Assembly: GCA_002344355.1 (NCBI GenBank)
Contig: DDTN01000014.1
Span: 146,512-210,511, forward strand
DNA length: 64,000 nt
Source: Proteobacteria bacterium UBA2363
GTDB taxonomy: Bacteria; Pseudomonadota; Gammaproteobacteria; Xanthomonadales; UBA2363
Direction: 5' to 3'
In this document: positions 18,078 through 29,798 of the stretch, piece by piece
Position numbering within the stretch: the first letter of the stretch is position 1
Layout: each line of letters starts with the position of its first letter
The notes under the pieces: model-generated
The model's database searches: none
Told to the model about the DNA's origin: nothing
The model's input: the letters and a program-made list of their open reading frames with translations, nothing else
Program-made: the position numbers and the translations under genes

Positions 18078-20407
18078 GGCTCGAAGTCGTGCGCGAAGAT
18101 CAGGTCGTTGCTCTCGGCATCCAGGGTGATGCCGTCGAACCAGCCGGTCACCGCCGGCGGGAAGGTGATCCCGTTGTCGACCACCACCAGGGCGACGGTC
18201 AGCGAGCTGGTGTGGGTCCAGTCGGCGTCGGAGACGACGATCTGCGCCGGCACCGTCGGTCGCACCCAGCTCGTGCTGGTGGTCAGGAAATGGTCGCCCG
18301 AGGCGACCGGCGGGCCGGCATTGCAGGCCTCGCCGCCGTCGTGCCGGAGCTGCCAGTGCAGCAGCACGCTGTCGCGGGTGGCGATGGCGCCGGCGGAACG
18401 GCCCCAGCCGTTGAGCAGGTAACGGCCCGGCCCGGGCAGGTGGATGCACTGGCTGCGGGCGGTCACCCGCGGCTGCGCGATGTTGCTCTGGCTGACCTGG
18501 ATGGATCCGGAACCGGCGCCGCCCACGCTGTTCTGCGCCGAAGTCCACGTCGATGCGCCGGCGGTCGCCTCCGGCCACAGCGCCAGGTCGCCGGCCTCGT
18601 CGAAGTCGCCGAACAGCACCAGCGGCTGCAGCGCCGGCCGCTCGAAAGCGCCCAGGTCGGCCGAGCCCATCAGGTTGGGGACGATCGCCAGGTCGATGCC
18701 GCGCTGGGTCCCGACCAGGTCCGGGCCGCCGCCGGTAGCGGCGAAGTCGACCGCCGGGGACGCGGCGCGCAGGCGGTAGTCGCCGCGTGCCGGATCGACG
18801 AACCGTGGCGGGGCCTCGATCACCAGGGGCGAGTTGCCGCCATCGAGCGAGTTGCGCTCATGGGTCAGCACGTTCTCGACGAAGCGGGTGCCGCCGGCGT
18901 GGACCAGGGACGTCTTGCCCGGCTGCCAGAGCACCGAGCGCTGCATGCGGAACCGGCCATTGGCGTTGACGACGCTGGCCGCGCCCACCAGGTTGCCGGC
19001 GAAGGTGCTGCTCTCCAGCAGCAGGTCGGTGTCATCGGTGACCCGGATCAGTTCCTGGCTCAGCGTGTTGCCGGACCACAGGGTGTTGAGGACCTCGACC
19101 TCGGTGTCGCTGCCGACCGCGCGCAGCACCCGTCCGCCGCGGTTGCCGGAGAGCTCGGTGCGTTCGATGAACAGACCGTTGTCCTCGCCCACCACCAGCA
19201 CGGCGCCCCCGGTGGGCTGGCCGTTGGCGTTCTGGTCCTGGTTGCCGGTGACGTGGGAGCACGGACGTCCGGCGGGGCAGCCCAGCGGCGCCACCGACGG
19301 CGCGCAGAGGAAGCCGGAGCGGTTGATGCTGAGGCTGGCGGCCGCGCGGAACACGGTGTTGTCCGAGGTCTGCACGAAGGCCGCCGAGCCGTCCGGCGCC
19401 GCATTGTCGAGCAGGCTGGCGTTCCTCAGGCTGGCCCGGCCGAAATAGCCGCCGGTGGCGGTGCCGAACTCGCCACGCGCCCAGACGTAGATGCCGCCAC
19501 CGGCGACGCTGGCGAAATTGTCGCGGATGGCGGTCTGCCGGCTGGCGTCGGTGCTGTACAGGCCCAGCTCGGCCGTGCGCGCGGTGCCGTTGGCGCCGAT
19601 CACCGAGACGCCGCCGCCGTAGCGCGCCTGGTTTCCGTAGATCGGACCGGCGCCACCGACGCCCGGGCTTCCGATGTTCGCGCAGCTCTGGCGGTCGCCG
19701 CCGACGATCTGCAGGCCGCCGCCGTAGCCGCCGTCGCCGCCGGTGCCCAGCGCCTCGTTGAAGGCGATCCAGCTGTCCGGGGCGTTCATGGTCAGTTTCC
19801 CGCCGTCCAGGTAGATGCCGCCGCCGGAGTAGAGTGCGGTGTTGACCTGGATCAGCACGTTGCCGGAGATCAGCAGCTCGGCATCCGGACCCAGGCCCTC
19901 GGCATAGATGCCGCCGCCGTAGTGGGCGGTGTTGTTGCTGATCGTGCTCTCGATGAGCTCGAGCAGGCCGTTGCCCCGGAAGTGGATGCCGCCGCCGTAG
20001 TTGGCGCCGGAGGCCAGGGCATCGCCGCCGCGCACGGTCAGGTGGCGCAGCTTGACGATGCCGCCGGTGCCGGCGGTGATCCGCAGCACCGGCGCGAAGG
20101 CGCCGCCGGCGCCGTCCAGGACCGTGTGGGTGTTGTCGGTGGCGGCCTGCGTGCAGGTCGCGAAGCCGCCGACGATGTTGAGGTGCTGGCTGGTGTTGAC
20201 CACCAGCGCCTGCTGGCCCCAGGTCGCGCTGCGGGTGATCCGGATGGTGTCGGGCCCGGGACTGGCCTCGGCGGCGTTGATGGCGGCCTGGATGCTGGTG
20301 TGGTCGCAGCCGCTGCCGGCGGCGCCGACGGTCAGGATGGCGGCAGCCAGATCGGCGCTGGCCGCGGCCAGCAGCAGGACCAGGAGGGGAAAGCGGCAGG
20401 TGGACAT
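18074..20407 (-). CDS. Secreted right-handed beta-helix protein with F-x-x-D-F-E tail
   Basis: 777 aa from the ATG at 20407. The signal peptide MSTCRFPLLVLLLAAASADLAAA is clear. The body carries Gly/Asn-rich parallel beta-helix repeats (YGGGIYAEG, GNQARYGGGV, SGGGIYLDGG), like pectate-lyase-fold or polymorphic-outer-membrane-type repeats, from about 30 to 560. A beta-sandwich-like C-terminal domain (about 580-765) includes GSGSIQVSQSN and a GWFDGITLDAE strand. The end LIFAHDFEP matches the tail shared by other exported proteins. It is probably an extracellular or surface protein, with carbohydrate binding or adhesion possible. It lies between two ECF sigma/kinase operons on the same strand, so one of those pairs may control it. 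Confidence 0.82.
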   Translation of the reverse strand: MSTCRFPLLVLLLAAASADLAAAILTVGAAGSGCDHTSIQAAINAAEASPGPDTIRITRSATWGQQALVVNTSQHLNIVGGFATCTQAATDNTHTVLDGAGGAFAPVLRITAGTGGIVKLRHLTVRGGDALASGANYGGGIHFRGNGLLELIESTISNNTAHYGGGIYAEGLGPDAELLISGNVLIQVNTALYSGGGIYLDGGKLTMNAPDSWIAFNEALGTGGDGGYGGGLQIVGGDRQSCANIGSPGVGGAGPIYGNQARYGGGVSVIGANGTARTAELGLYSTDASRQTAIRDNFASVAGGGIYVWARGEFGTATGGYFGRASLRNASLLDNAAPDGSAAFVQTSDNTVFRAAASLSINRSGFLCAPSVAPLGCPAGRPCSHVTGNQDQNANGQPTGGAVLVVGEDNGLFIERTELSGNRGGRVLRAVGSDTEVEVLNTLWSGNTLSQELIRVTDDTDLLLESSTFAGNLVGAASVVNANGRFRMQRSVLWQPGKTSLVHAGGTRFVENVLTHERNSLDGGNSPLVIEAPPRFVDPARGDYRLRAASPAVDFAATGGGPDLVGTQRGIDLAIVPNLMGSADLGAFERPALQPLVLFGDFDEAGDLALWPEATAGASTWTSAQNSVGGAGSGSIQVSQSNIAQPRVTARSQCIHLPGPGRYLLNGWGRSAGAIATRDSVLLHWQLRHDGGEACNAGPPVASGDHFLTTSTSWVRPTVPAQIVVSDADWTHTSSLTVALVVVDNGITFPPAVTGWFDGITLDAESNDLIFAHDFEP

Positions 20408-20687
20408 CGCGGGTACTCGCGCTCTGGCCGGTATTGGCAGGTCGATGAACGCCGTTACCGCCGCTCCTGCGACATGCGGGGCGCAGGGCCGGGCCGAGGC
20501 CCTGTCGCGTGCCAGGGAGCGGCAGTCCATGCCCAGCCAGGGCAACGGGCCGGGGCACCGGACCTGCGACGGCACGCCACGTCGCTCCTCCCCGGCGTGC
20601 GGGGCAGGGGCGGGGAGAGGGCAGGCCGGCAGCGCCCTGCGACCCGGCGCTGCGCGAAGCCGCCATCGCGTGCCGATCCGGTGGCGG

Positions 20688-23552
<2,865 letters not shown>

Positions 23553-23592
23553 GGCTGGACCGGTCAACGCCGCCAGGGACCGGACTGCGCCA

Positions 23593-24159
23593 TCAGCCGG
23601 CGTCCTGGTCGAGGTCCGCCTTCAGGTGGGCGCGCGCGAAGCGCCAGTCGCGGTCGACGGTGCGCCGCGACACGCCCAGGGCGGCGGCGGCCTGCTCCAG
23701 GGTCAGGCCGGCGAAGTACACCAGTTCCACGACCCGGGCGGCGCGCGGGTCGGCTTCGTCCAGGCGGCGCAGGCTGGCGTCCAGGGCCAGGGCGTGTTCG
23801 GCGCTGTCGACCGCGACCTTGACGTCGATGCCGGTCAGGGTGACCCGTTGCCAGTCGCCGCCGGCGCGCAGGCGCAGGCGGTCGCGGGCGCGGTCGGCGA
23901 GCAGGTGGCGCATCGCCCGTGCCGCGTAGGTGAAGAACTGCGCGGGATGGCCGAAACGCGGGCCGTCGGTACCATTCATGCGCAGGTACAGCTCGTGGAC
24001 CAGGGCGGTGGTGTCCAGGGTGCCGCGCGGGCCGGCCGCCAGGCGGCGGCCGGCCATCGCCTTCAGGCGATCGTAGACCGCGGTGAACAGCGCATCCGGG
24101 CCGGCCCCGTCCAGGGCGTCGGCCGCATCATCCGGTCCAGACGGCAGCGTTCCGGTCAT
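23593..24159 (-). CDS. ECF sigma factor paired with kinase B
   Basis: 188 aa from the ATG at 24159. Region 2 contains TLDTTALVHELYLRM, with Thr at 51 where the usual D-x-E-D cluster would be. Region 4 is AARVVELVYFAGLTLEQAA, then GVSRRTVDRDWRFARAHL. It belongs to the same ECF43-like group as the factors at 17067, 30587 and 63596. It would direct RNA polymerase to an unknown regulon when activated, probably by kinase B encoded just downstream. Two earlier in-frame starts exist (GTG at 24165, ATG at 24195). The ATG at 24195 would place the predicted -10 box inside the gene, so 24159 is preferred. Confidence 0.88.
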   Translation of the reverse strand: MTGTLPSGPDDAADALDGAGPDALFTAVYDRLKAMAGRRLAAGPRGTLDTTALVHELYLRMNGTDGPRFGHPAQFFTYAARAMRHLLADRARDRLRLRAGGDWQRVTLTGIDVKVAVDSAEHALALDASLRRLDEADPRAARVVELVYFAGLTLEQAAAALGVSRRTVDRDWRFARAHLKADLDQDAG

Positions 24160-24176
24160 GTCCACCCCCGGCCGCC

Positions 24177-24182
24177 AGTCTA
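24177..24182 (-). promoter_or_regulatory. Predicted -10 box (TAGACT) of the ECF sigma / kinase B operon
   Basis: TAGACT within GCTAGACTGG, the same sequence found before the other two complete sigma genes. No good -35 hexamer is visible at 17 bases. Transcription would start about ten bases before the ATG at 24159. Confidence 0.35.
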
Positions 24183-24268
24183 GCGCCGGTCGCATACCCG
24201 CCGCGCCAGCGGCCTCTGCGCCCCGCCCCGCAAGGCCTGGCGGGCCTGCGCGGGCCGGTCCGGCGCTC

Positions 24269-24280
24269 TACCATGCCGCC
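24269..24280 (+). promoter_or_regulatory. Possible leaderless-type -10 box before the YdeP-like gene
   Basis: TACCAT (24269-24274) ends six bases before the ATG at 24281. This is the spacing expected for a transcript that begins at the start codon. No ribosome binding site is visible upstream of the ATG, which fits. Weak evidence on its own. Confidence 0.35.
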
Positions 24281-26524
24281 ATGACCGGCCCGCACCGCCC
24301 CTACGACAAGGCCGCCGGCGGCCTGGACGCGCTGCGCAGTTCGCTGAAGGCGCTGCGCGAGCAGGGCATCGTCGGCAAAGGCGCGCGCACCCTGGCGCGG
24401 GTCAACCAGCCCGAGGGCTTCGACTGCCCGGGCTGCGCCTGGCCGGACCGCAATCCGCACTCCAGCTTCGAGTTCTGCGAGAACGGGGTGAAGGCGGTCG
24501 CCGCCGAGGCCACCGCGCGCCGTGCCGACCCGGAGTTCTTCGCCCGGCACCCGCTGGCCGAGCTGGCCGGCTGGGACGATTTTTCCCTGGAGGCGGCCGG
24601 CCGGCTGACCCACCCGATGGCCTGGGACGCGGCCAGCGACCGCTACCTGCCGGTGTCCTGGCAACAGGCCTTCGAGACCATTGGCGGCGTCCTGCGCGGC
24701 CTCGACCACCCCGACCAGGCCGCCTTCTACACCTCCGGGCGCACCTCCAACGAGGCCGCCTTCCTGTACCAGCTTTTCGTGCGCGAGTTCGGCACCAACA
24801 ACCTGCCGGACTGCTCGAACATGTGCCACGAGCCGACCAGCCTGGCCCTGCCCGAGGTGATCGGGGTCGGCAAGGGCACGGTGACCCTGGCCGACTTCGA
24901 GCGCGCCGGGGCGATCTTCATCTTCGGCCAGAACCCCGGCAGCAACCATCCGCGCATGCTCGGCGAGCTGCGCCAGGCGGCGCGCCGCGGCTGCCGCATC
25001 GTCGTGTTCAATCCCCTGCGCGAGCGCGGCCTGGAACGCTTCGCCGACCCCAAGCACCCGGTCGAGCTGGTCACCGGCCACGGCACCCGGCTGGCCTCGC
25101 ACTACTACACGGTGCGGATCGGCGGCGACCTCGCCGCGATCACCGGCCTGGCGCGCGCGGTGCTCGCGGCCGGCGCCATCGACCAGGCCTTCATCGCCGC
25201 GCACTGCGCGGGCTTCGAGGCGTTCCGCGACGCCGTGCTGGCGACGCCCTGGGCGGCGATCGAGGCCGGCAGCGGGCTGACCCGCGCGCAGCTCGAGGAG
25301 GCCGCCGGCGTCTACATCGACAGCCCGGCGACGATCGCCTGCTGGGGCATGGGCCTGACCCAGCACCCGCGGGCGGTGGCGACCATCCAGACGCTGGCCG
25401 CGCTGCTGCTGCTGCGCGGCAACATCGGCCGGCCCGGGGCCGGGGCATGTCCGGTACGCGGCCACTCCAACGTCCAGGGCGACCGCACCATGGGCATCTG
25501 GGAGCGGCCGCCGCCGGCCTTCCTGGACCGGCTGGGCGCCGAGTTCGGCTTCGAGCCGCCGCGCGCGCCCGGCCTGGACACGGTCGGCGCCATCGAGGCC
25601 ATGCACGCCGGCCGGGTCCGGGCCTTCATCGCGATGGGCGGCAACTTCGCCGCCGCCACGCCGGACAGCGAATTCACCCACGCGGCGCTGCGCCGCTGCG
25701 CGCTGACCGTGCATGTCGCCACCCGCCTGAACCGCTCGCACCTGGTGCACGGCCAGGCGGCCCTGCTGCTGCCCTGCCTGGGCCGCACCGAGCTGGACCA
25801 GGTCGAAGGCCGCCGCCAGGCGGTCAGCGTCGAGGACTCGATGAGCATGGTCCACCTGTCCTCGGGCATGAACGCGCCGGCCTCGCCGCACCTGCTGTCG
25901 GAACCGGCGATCGTCGCCGGCATCGCGCGCGCGACCCTGCCCGGCAGCGCCACGCCCTGGCAGGCGCTGGCCGCCGACTACGACGCCCTGCGCGAACGCA
26001 TCGCCCGGGTGGTCGAGGGCTTCGAGGATTTCAACGCGCGGGTGCGGGTGCCGGGCGGCTTCCACCTGCGCAACCCGGCGCGCGAGCGCGAGTGGCGCAC
26101 GCCGGGCGGCCGCGCCCGCTTCATCCACCACGCCCTGCAGGGCGAGGGCGCCGCGGCCGGCGGCGACCTGCTGACCCTGACCACGGTGCGCAGCCACGAC
26201 CAGTACAACACCACGGTGTACGGCTTCGACGACCGCTACCGCGGCATCCACGGCGAGCGCCGGGTGCTGTTCATCGGCGGCGCCGACCTGGCGCGCCTGG
26301 GCCTGGCGGCCGGGCAGCGCGTCGACATCGTCTCGGTGTGGCACGACGGCGAGCGGCGGGTGAGCGGTTTCCGCCTGGTCGAGTACGCCATCCCCGAAGG
26401 TTGCGTCGCCGCCTACTATCCGGAGACCAATCCGCTGGTGCCGCTGTCGCACCACGCGCAGGGCGCACGGACGCCGGCAAGCAAGGCGATCCCGGTGCGC
26501 CTGGAGGCGCGGCCGGCGTCATGA
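24281..26524 (+). CDS. FdhF/YdeP-family molybdopterin oxidoreductase
   Basis: 747 aa, close to the roughly 760 aa of E. coli YdeP. N-terminal cysteines C49, C52 and C66 (in DCPGCAWPD and FCENG) may bind an Fe-S cluster. NMCHEPTS places Cys182 near the predicted Mo site. Molybdopterin-binding motifs include FGQNPGSNHPR, RGNIGRPGAGACPVRGHSNVQGD (split here) and the C-terminal YNTTVYG. YdeP in E. coli is linked to acid resistance; its substrate is unknown, and formate oxidation is not assured. No twin-Arg signal is present, so it is cytoplasmic. Its stop overlaps the fdhD start (ATGA), so the two are translationally coupled. Confidence 0.9.
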   Translation: MTGPHRPYDKAAGGLDALRSSLKALREQGIVGKGARTLARVNQPEGFDCPGCAWPDRNPHSSFEFCENGVKAVAAEATARRADPEFFARHPLAELAGWDDFSLEAAGRLTHPMAWDAASDRYLPVSWQQAFETIGGVLRGLDHPDQAAFYTSGRTSNEAAFLYQLFVREFGTNNLPDCSNMCHEPTSLALPEVIGVGKGTVTLADFERAGAIFIFGQNPGSNHPRMLGELRQAARRGCRIVVFNPLRERGLERFADPKHPVELVTGHGTRLASHYYTVRIGGDLAAITGLARAVLAAGAIDQAFIAAHCAGFEAFRDAVLATPWAAIEAGSGLTRAQLEEAAGVYIDSPATIACWGMGLTQHPRAVATIQTLAALLLLRGNIGRPGAGACPVRGHSNVQGDRTMGIWERPPPAFLDRLGAEFGFEPPRAPGLDTVGAIEAMHAGRVRAFIAMGGNFAAATPDSEFTHAALRRCALTVHVATRLNRSHLVHGQAALLLPCLGRTELDQVEGRRQAVSVEDSMSMVHLSSGMNAPASPHLLSEPAIVAGIARATLPGSATPWQALAADYDALRERIARVVEGFEDFNARVRVPGGFHLRNPAREREWRTPGGRARFIHHALQGEGAAAGGDLLTLTTVRSHDQYNTTVYGFDDRYRGIHGERRVLFIGGADLARLGLAAGQRVDIVSVWHDGERRVSGFRLVEYAIPEGCVAAYYPETNPLVPLSHHAQGARTPASKAIPVRLEARPAS

Positions 26525-27342
26525 GCGAAGCGGCCGTGCCGCCCGCGCTGGACCGGCTGCCGGGCGAACGCCACGAGGCCGGGCGCCGCAGTGCGGTGCT
26601 GGACGAGGTCGCCGTCGAGGTGCCGGTGGTGCTGGTCTACAACGGCCACGACCATGCCGTGCTGATGGCCAGCCCGGGCGACCTGGCCGACTTCGCGCTC
26701 GGTCATTCGCTGGCCGAGGGCATCGTCGCGCATGCCGGCGAACTGGACCTGGTCGATGTCCGCGCCAGCGCCTCCGGCATCGCCGTGCAGATGGCGATCC
26801 CGCCGGCGCGCTTCCGGGCCCTGGCCGGCCGCACCCGCGCGCTGACCGCGCCGGTCGGCTGCGGCCTGTGCGGGGCCGCCTCGCTGGCCGCGGCGATCCG
26901 GCCGACGCCGGTCGTGCCGCCCGGCCCGGTGCCGGCCGCCGCCGAGGTCGCGGCCGCATTCGCCGCCCTGCCGCCCCTGCAGGTGCTCAACGCCCGCTGC
27001 GGCGGCCTGCATGCCGCCGCCGTCGTCCATGCCGGCGGCCTGCTGGTGCGCGAGGACGTCGGCCGCCACAACGCCCTGGACAAGGTGATCGGCGCCCGGG
27101 CGCGCGCCGACCTGGGGGGCGGCTTCGCCCTGGTCACCTCGCGCGCCTCGCACGAGCTGGTCCACAAGGCCGCCAGCGCCGGCCTGTCGGCGCTGGCGGC
27201 GATCTCGGCACCGACCACCCTGGCGGTCCATCTGGCCAGGGAGGCCGGACTGGCGCTGTTCGCCTTCGCCCGCGGCGGCGCGGTCACCGTGTACAGCACG
27301 GGCGGGGGTGCCGGCGCGGCGGATCCGGCAGGCGCGGCCTGA
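26521..27342 (+). CDS. fdhD: FdhD sulfurtransferase for molybdoenzyme maturation
   Basis: 273 aa. GCGLCGAAS carries the two conserved cysteines (C114, C117). The conserved RCGGLHAAAV, REDVGRHNALDKVIG and TSRASHELVHKAASAG segments follow. FdhD passes sulfur from the IscS desulfurase to the molybdenum cofactor of formate-dehydrogenase-type enzymes. Here it is directly coupled to the YdeP-like gene, strong contextual evidence that this enzyme is its client. The C-terminal Gly/Ala-rich tail after VYSTGGG is not conserved in the family. Confidence 0.95.
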   Translation: MSEAAVPPALDRLPGERHEAGRRSAVLDEVAVEVPVVLVYNGHDHAVLMASPGDLADFALGHSLAEGIVAHAGELDLVDVRASASGIAVQMAIPPARFRALAGRTRALTAPVGCGLCGAASLAAAIRPTPVVPPGPVPAAAEVAAAFAALPPLQVLNARCGGLHAAAVVHAGGLLVREDVGRHNALDKVIGARARADLGGGFALVTSRASHELVHKAASAGLSALAAISAPTTLAVHLAREAGLALFAFARGGAVTVYSTGGGAGAADPAGAA

Positions 27343-27432
27343 GCCGCCGCCGGCGCCTGCCCGAAATCCGCCACCTGCCGCCCGCGGCCTGCCCGGGCGG
27401 ACCGCCAGGCTGCCGCTCCCGACCCTCACCGG

Positions 27433-28335
27433 ATGACCCTGATGGCCCGACTGCCCGCCCTTGCCTCCCTGGCCCTCGCGACGCTCGCCCTCGTCCCCGG
27501 GATCGCCTCGGCCGCCCCGCCGGTGGCGCCCGCGCCGGACGCGGTGGACTGCGGTCCCTGTGCGGCCTGGAACGCGCCGCAGGCGCCGTTCCGGATCCAC
27601 GGCGACACCTGGTACGTCGGCCCGCGCGGCCTGAGCGTGCTGCTGATCGACACCGGCGCCGGCCTGGTCCTGCTCGACGGCGCCCTGCCGCAGTCGGCGC
27701 CGCAGGTGCTGGACAACCTGCGCGCCCTGGGCTTCGATCCCGCGCAGGTGCGCTGGATCGTCAATTCCCACGCCCACTTCGACCACGCCGGCGGGATCGC
27801 CGCGCTGGCCGCGGCGACCGGCGCGCGGGTCGCGGCCAGCCCGGCCGGCGCCCGCGCCCTGGCGCTGGGCGATGCCGTGCCCGGCGACCCGCAGGCGGAC
27901 CCGGCCGGCAGCATGCGCTTCCCGGCGGTCGCGGCCGTGCACGGGGTCGGCGACGGCGAGTCGATCCGGCTCGGGCGGTTGCGCCTGACCGCCCACCACA
28001 CGCCCGGGCACACGCCCGGCGGCACCACCTGGAGCTGGCGCAGCTGCGAGGGCGCGACCTGCCTGGACATCGTCTACGCCGACAGCCTGACCGCGGTCTC
28101 GGCGCCGGATTTCCGGTTCGGTGCCGACCGGACCGCGCTGGCGGCGTTCCGCGCCAGCATCGACAAGGTCGCCGGACTGCCCTGCGACGTGCTGGTCACC
28201 GCGCATCCGGAGGTCGCCGACCTGTTCGACCGTCACGCGCGTGGCGAGCTGGCCGATCCGGCGGCGTGCCGGCGCCTGGGCGAGCGATCGGGCAGGGCGC
28301 TCGAGGCGCGGCTGCAGCGCGAGGCGGCCGACTGA
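27433..28335 (+). CDS. Subclass B3 metallo-beta-lactamase
   Basis: 300 aa with a signal peptide (LALATLALVPGIASA). The zinc motif HAHFDH is present (H113, H115, D117, H118), with H193 in TPGHTPGG and H258 in VTAHPE. This is the complete B3 ligand set. SHAHFDHAGG, the TPGHTPGGTTW segment and YADSLTAVSAP are typical of the B3 subclass (L1-, POM- and BJP-like enzymes). It would hydrolyse beta-lactams, including carbapenems, in the periplasm, but activity is inferred from family only. The ATG at 27442 is an alternative start. It lies 90 bases after fdhD and 101 before the amidohydrolase. Context suggests a chromosomal gene, with no mobile element nearby. Confidence 0.85.
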   Translation: MTLMARLPALASLALATLALVPGIASAAPPVAPAPDAVDCGPCAAWNAPQAPFRIHGDTWYVGPRGLSVLLIDTGAGLVLLDGALPQSAPQVLDNLRALGFDPAQVRWIVNSHAHFDHAGGIAALAAATGARVAASPAGARALALGDAVPGDPQADPAGSMRFPAVAAVHGVGDGESIRLGRLRLTAHHTPGHTPGGTTWSWRSCEGATCLDIVYADSLTAVSAPDFRFGADRTALAAFRASIDKVAGLPCDVLVTAHPEVADLFDRHARGELADPAACRRLGERSGRALEARLQREAAD

Positions 28336-28436
28336 CCCGGCTGCCCGCGGTTCCCGGGCGAGGGACGTGCGATGCAGCGTGACAGCGGCCTGCCGGCCCG
28401 GCACGCTGGCAGGCCCCGTTGCCAGGGAACCGCGCC

Positions 28437-29798
28437 ATGATCGCCGTCCGCCCCGTCGTCCCGCTTGCCCTCCTGCTCTCCTGCGGTGTCGCCGCCGCCG
28501 AGCTCACCGTGTTCCGCGGCGTCGACGTGCTGCCGATGGATCGCGACACCGTGCTGCGCGACCACACCGTGGTGGTGCGCGGTGAGGTCATCGAGGCGGT
28601 CGGACCGCGCCGGCGGGTCGAGGTGCCCGAGGGCGCGCGCGTGGTCGAGGGCCGCGGCCTGTGGCTGATGCCCGGCCTCGCCGAGGCGCACGGCCACCTG
28701 CAGCCGCTCGACCATCCCGACCTGCAGCCGACCCTCGACCTGTTCCTGGCCCATGGCGTCACCACCGTGCGTGGCCTGCTCGGCGAGACCGGGCAGCTGG
28801 TGCTGCGCCAGCAGCTGCAGGACGGCGAGCGCGACGGCCCGCGCGTGGTGCTGGCCGGGCCGTCGCTCAACGGCAACAGCGTCACCGACCCGGAACAGGC
28901 CGCCGCGTTGGTCGGGGAGATCCACCAGGCCGGCTTCGACCTGCTCAAGATCCACCCCGGCCTGGACATCCCGCGCTTCGATGCGGTGATGGCCGCGGCG
29001 CGCGCGCACGGCATGCCGGTGGTCGGCCACGTGCCCGAGGCGGTCGGGCTGATGCACGCGCTGGACCGCCGCATGGCCGGCATCGAGCACATGGACGACT
29101 ACGTGCGCGCCCTGGTCCCGGACGACCACCGGGCGCGCACCGCCAGTCCCGGTTTCTTCGGACTGCTGGCCGTCGAGGCCGCCGATCCGGACCGGATTCC
29201 GGTGCTGGTGGAAGCCACCCGTGCCGCCGGCACGGCGATCTCGCCGACCGAGACCCTGATGCGCTGGATGCTGGGCGGCGAGGACGTCGATGACCTGCTG
29301 GCGCGGCCGGAGATGGTCTACGTGCCCGGTGAAGTGCAGGCGCGCTGGCGCAGCCAGCGCGGCCAGATCCAGTCCGGGCCGGGCTTCAGCCGCGCGCGCG
29401 CCGACCGCTTCCTGGACCTGCGCCGGCAGCTGCTGAAGGCCCTGCACGACGGCGGCGTGCCGATCGTGCTGGGTTCGGACGCCCCGCAGTGGTTCAACGT
29501 GCCCGGCGTCTCGGCCCACCGCGAACTGGCGCTGATGGTCGAGGCGGGCCTGACGCCCTGGCAGGCCCTGCGCACCGGCACGGTCGCGGCGGCGGCGCAC
29601 CTGGGTGCTGCCGGCGAGCGCGGCGCGGTGGCCGCCGGGCAGGCCGCCGACCTGGTCCTGCTCGATGCCGACCCGCGCCGGCGGATCGGCCGGGTCGACC
29701 ACATCCGGGGCGTGATGGTGGCCGGCCGCTGGCACGACCGCGCCGACCTCGACGCCCGTCTGGCGGCCCTGCGCGCGCGGGCCGCGGCGCTGCCCTGA
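28437..29798 (+). CDS. Secreted amidohydrolase (imidazolonepropionase-like / prolidase-like)
   Basis: 453 aa from the ATG at 28437, with a short signal peptide (VPLALLLSCGVAAA). Metal-site motifs of the amidohydrolase superfamily are EAHGHLQP (H85, H87), LLKIHPG (K171), GHVPEA (H198), IEHMDD (H218) and LGSDAPQW (D348). The C-terminal GQAADLVLLDADP is typical of imidazolonepropionase-like members. It is probably a periplasmic metal-dependent hydrolase of a peptide or cyclic amide; the substrate is unknown. The stop overlaps the ATG of the SRAP gene (TGATG), suggesting co-translation. Confidence 0.85.
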   Translation: MIAVRPVVPLALLLSCGVAAAELTVFRGVDVLPMDRDTVLRDHTVVVRGEVIEAVGPRRRVEVPEGARVVEGRGLWLMPGLAEAHGHLQPLDHPDLQPTLDLFLAHGVTTVRGLLGETGQLVLRQQLQDGERDGPRVVLAGPSLNGNSVTDPEQAAALVGEIHQAGFDLLKIHPGLDIPRFDAVMAAARAHGMPVVGHVPEAVGLMHALDRRMAGIEHMDDYVRALVPDDHRARTASPGFFGLLAVEAADPDRIPVLVEATRAAGTAISPTETLMRWMLGGEDVDDLLARPEMVYVPGEVQARWRSQRGQIQSGPGFSRARADRFLDLRRQLLKALHDGGVPIVLGSDAPQWFNVPGVSAHRELALMVEAGLTPWQALRTGTVAAAAHLGAAGERGAVAAGQAADLVLLDADPRRRIGRVDHIRGVMVAGRWHDRADLDARLAALRARAAALP

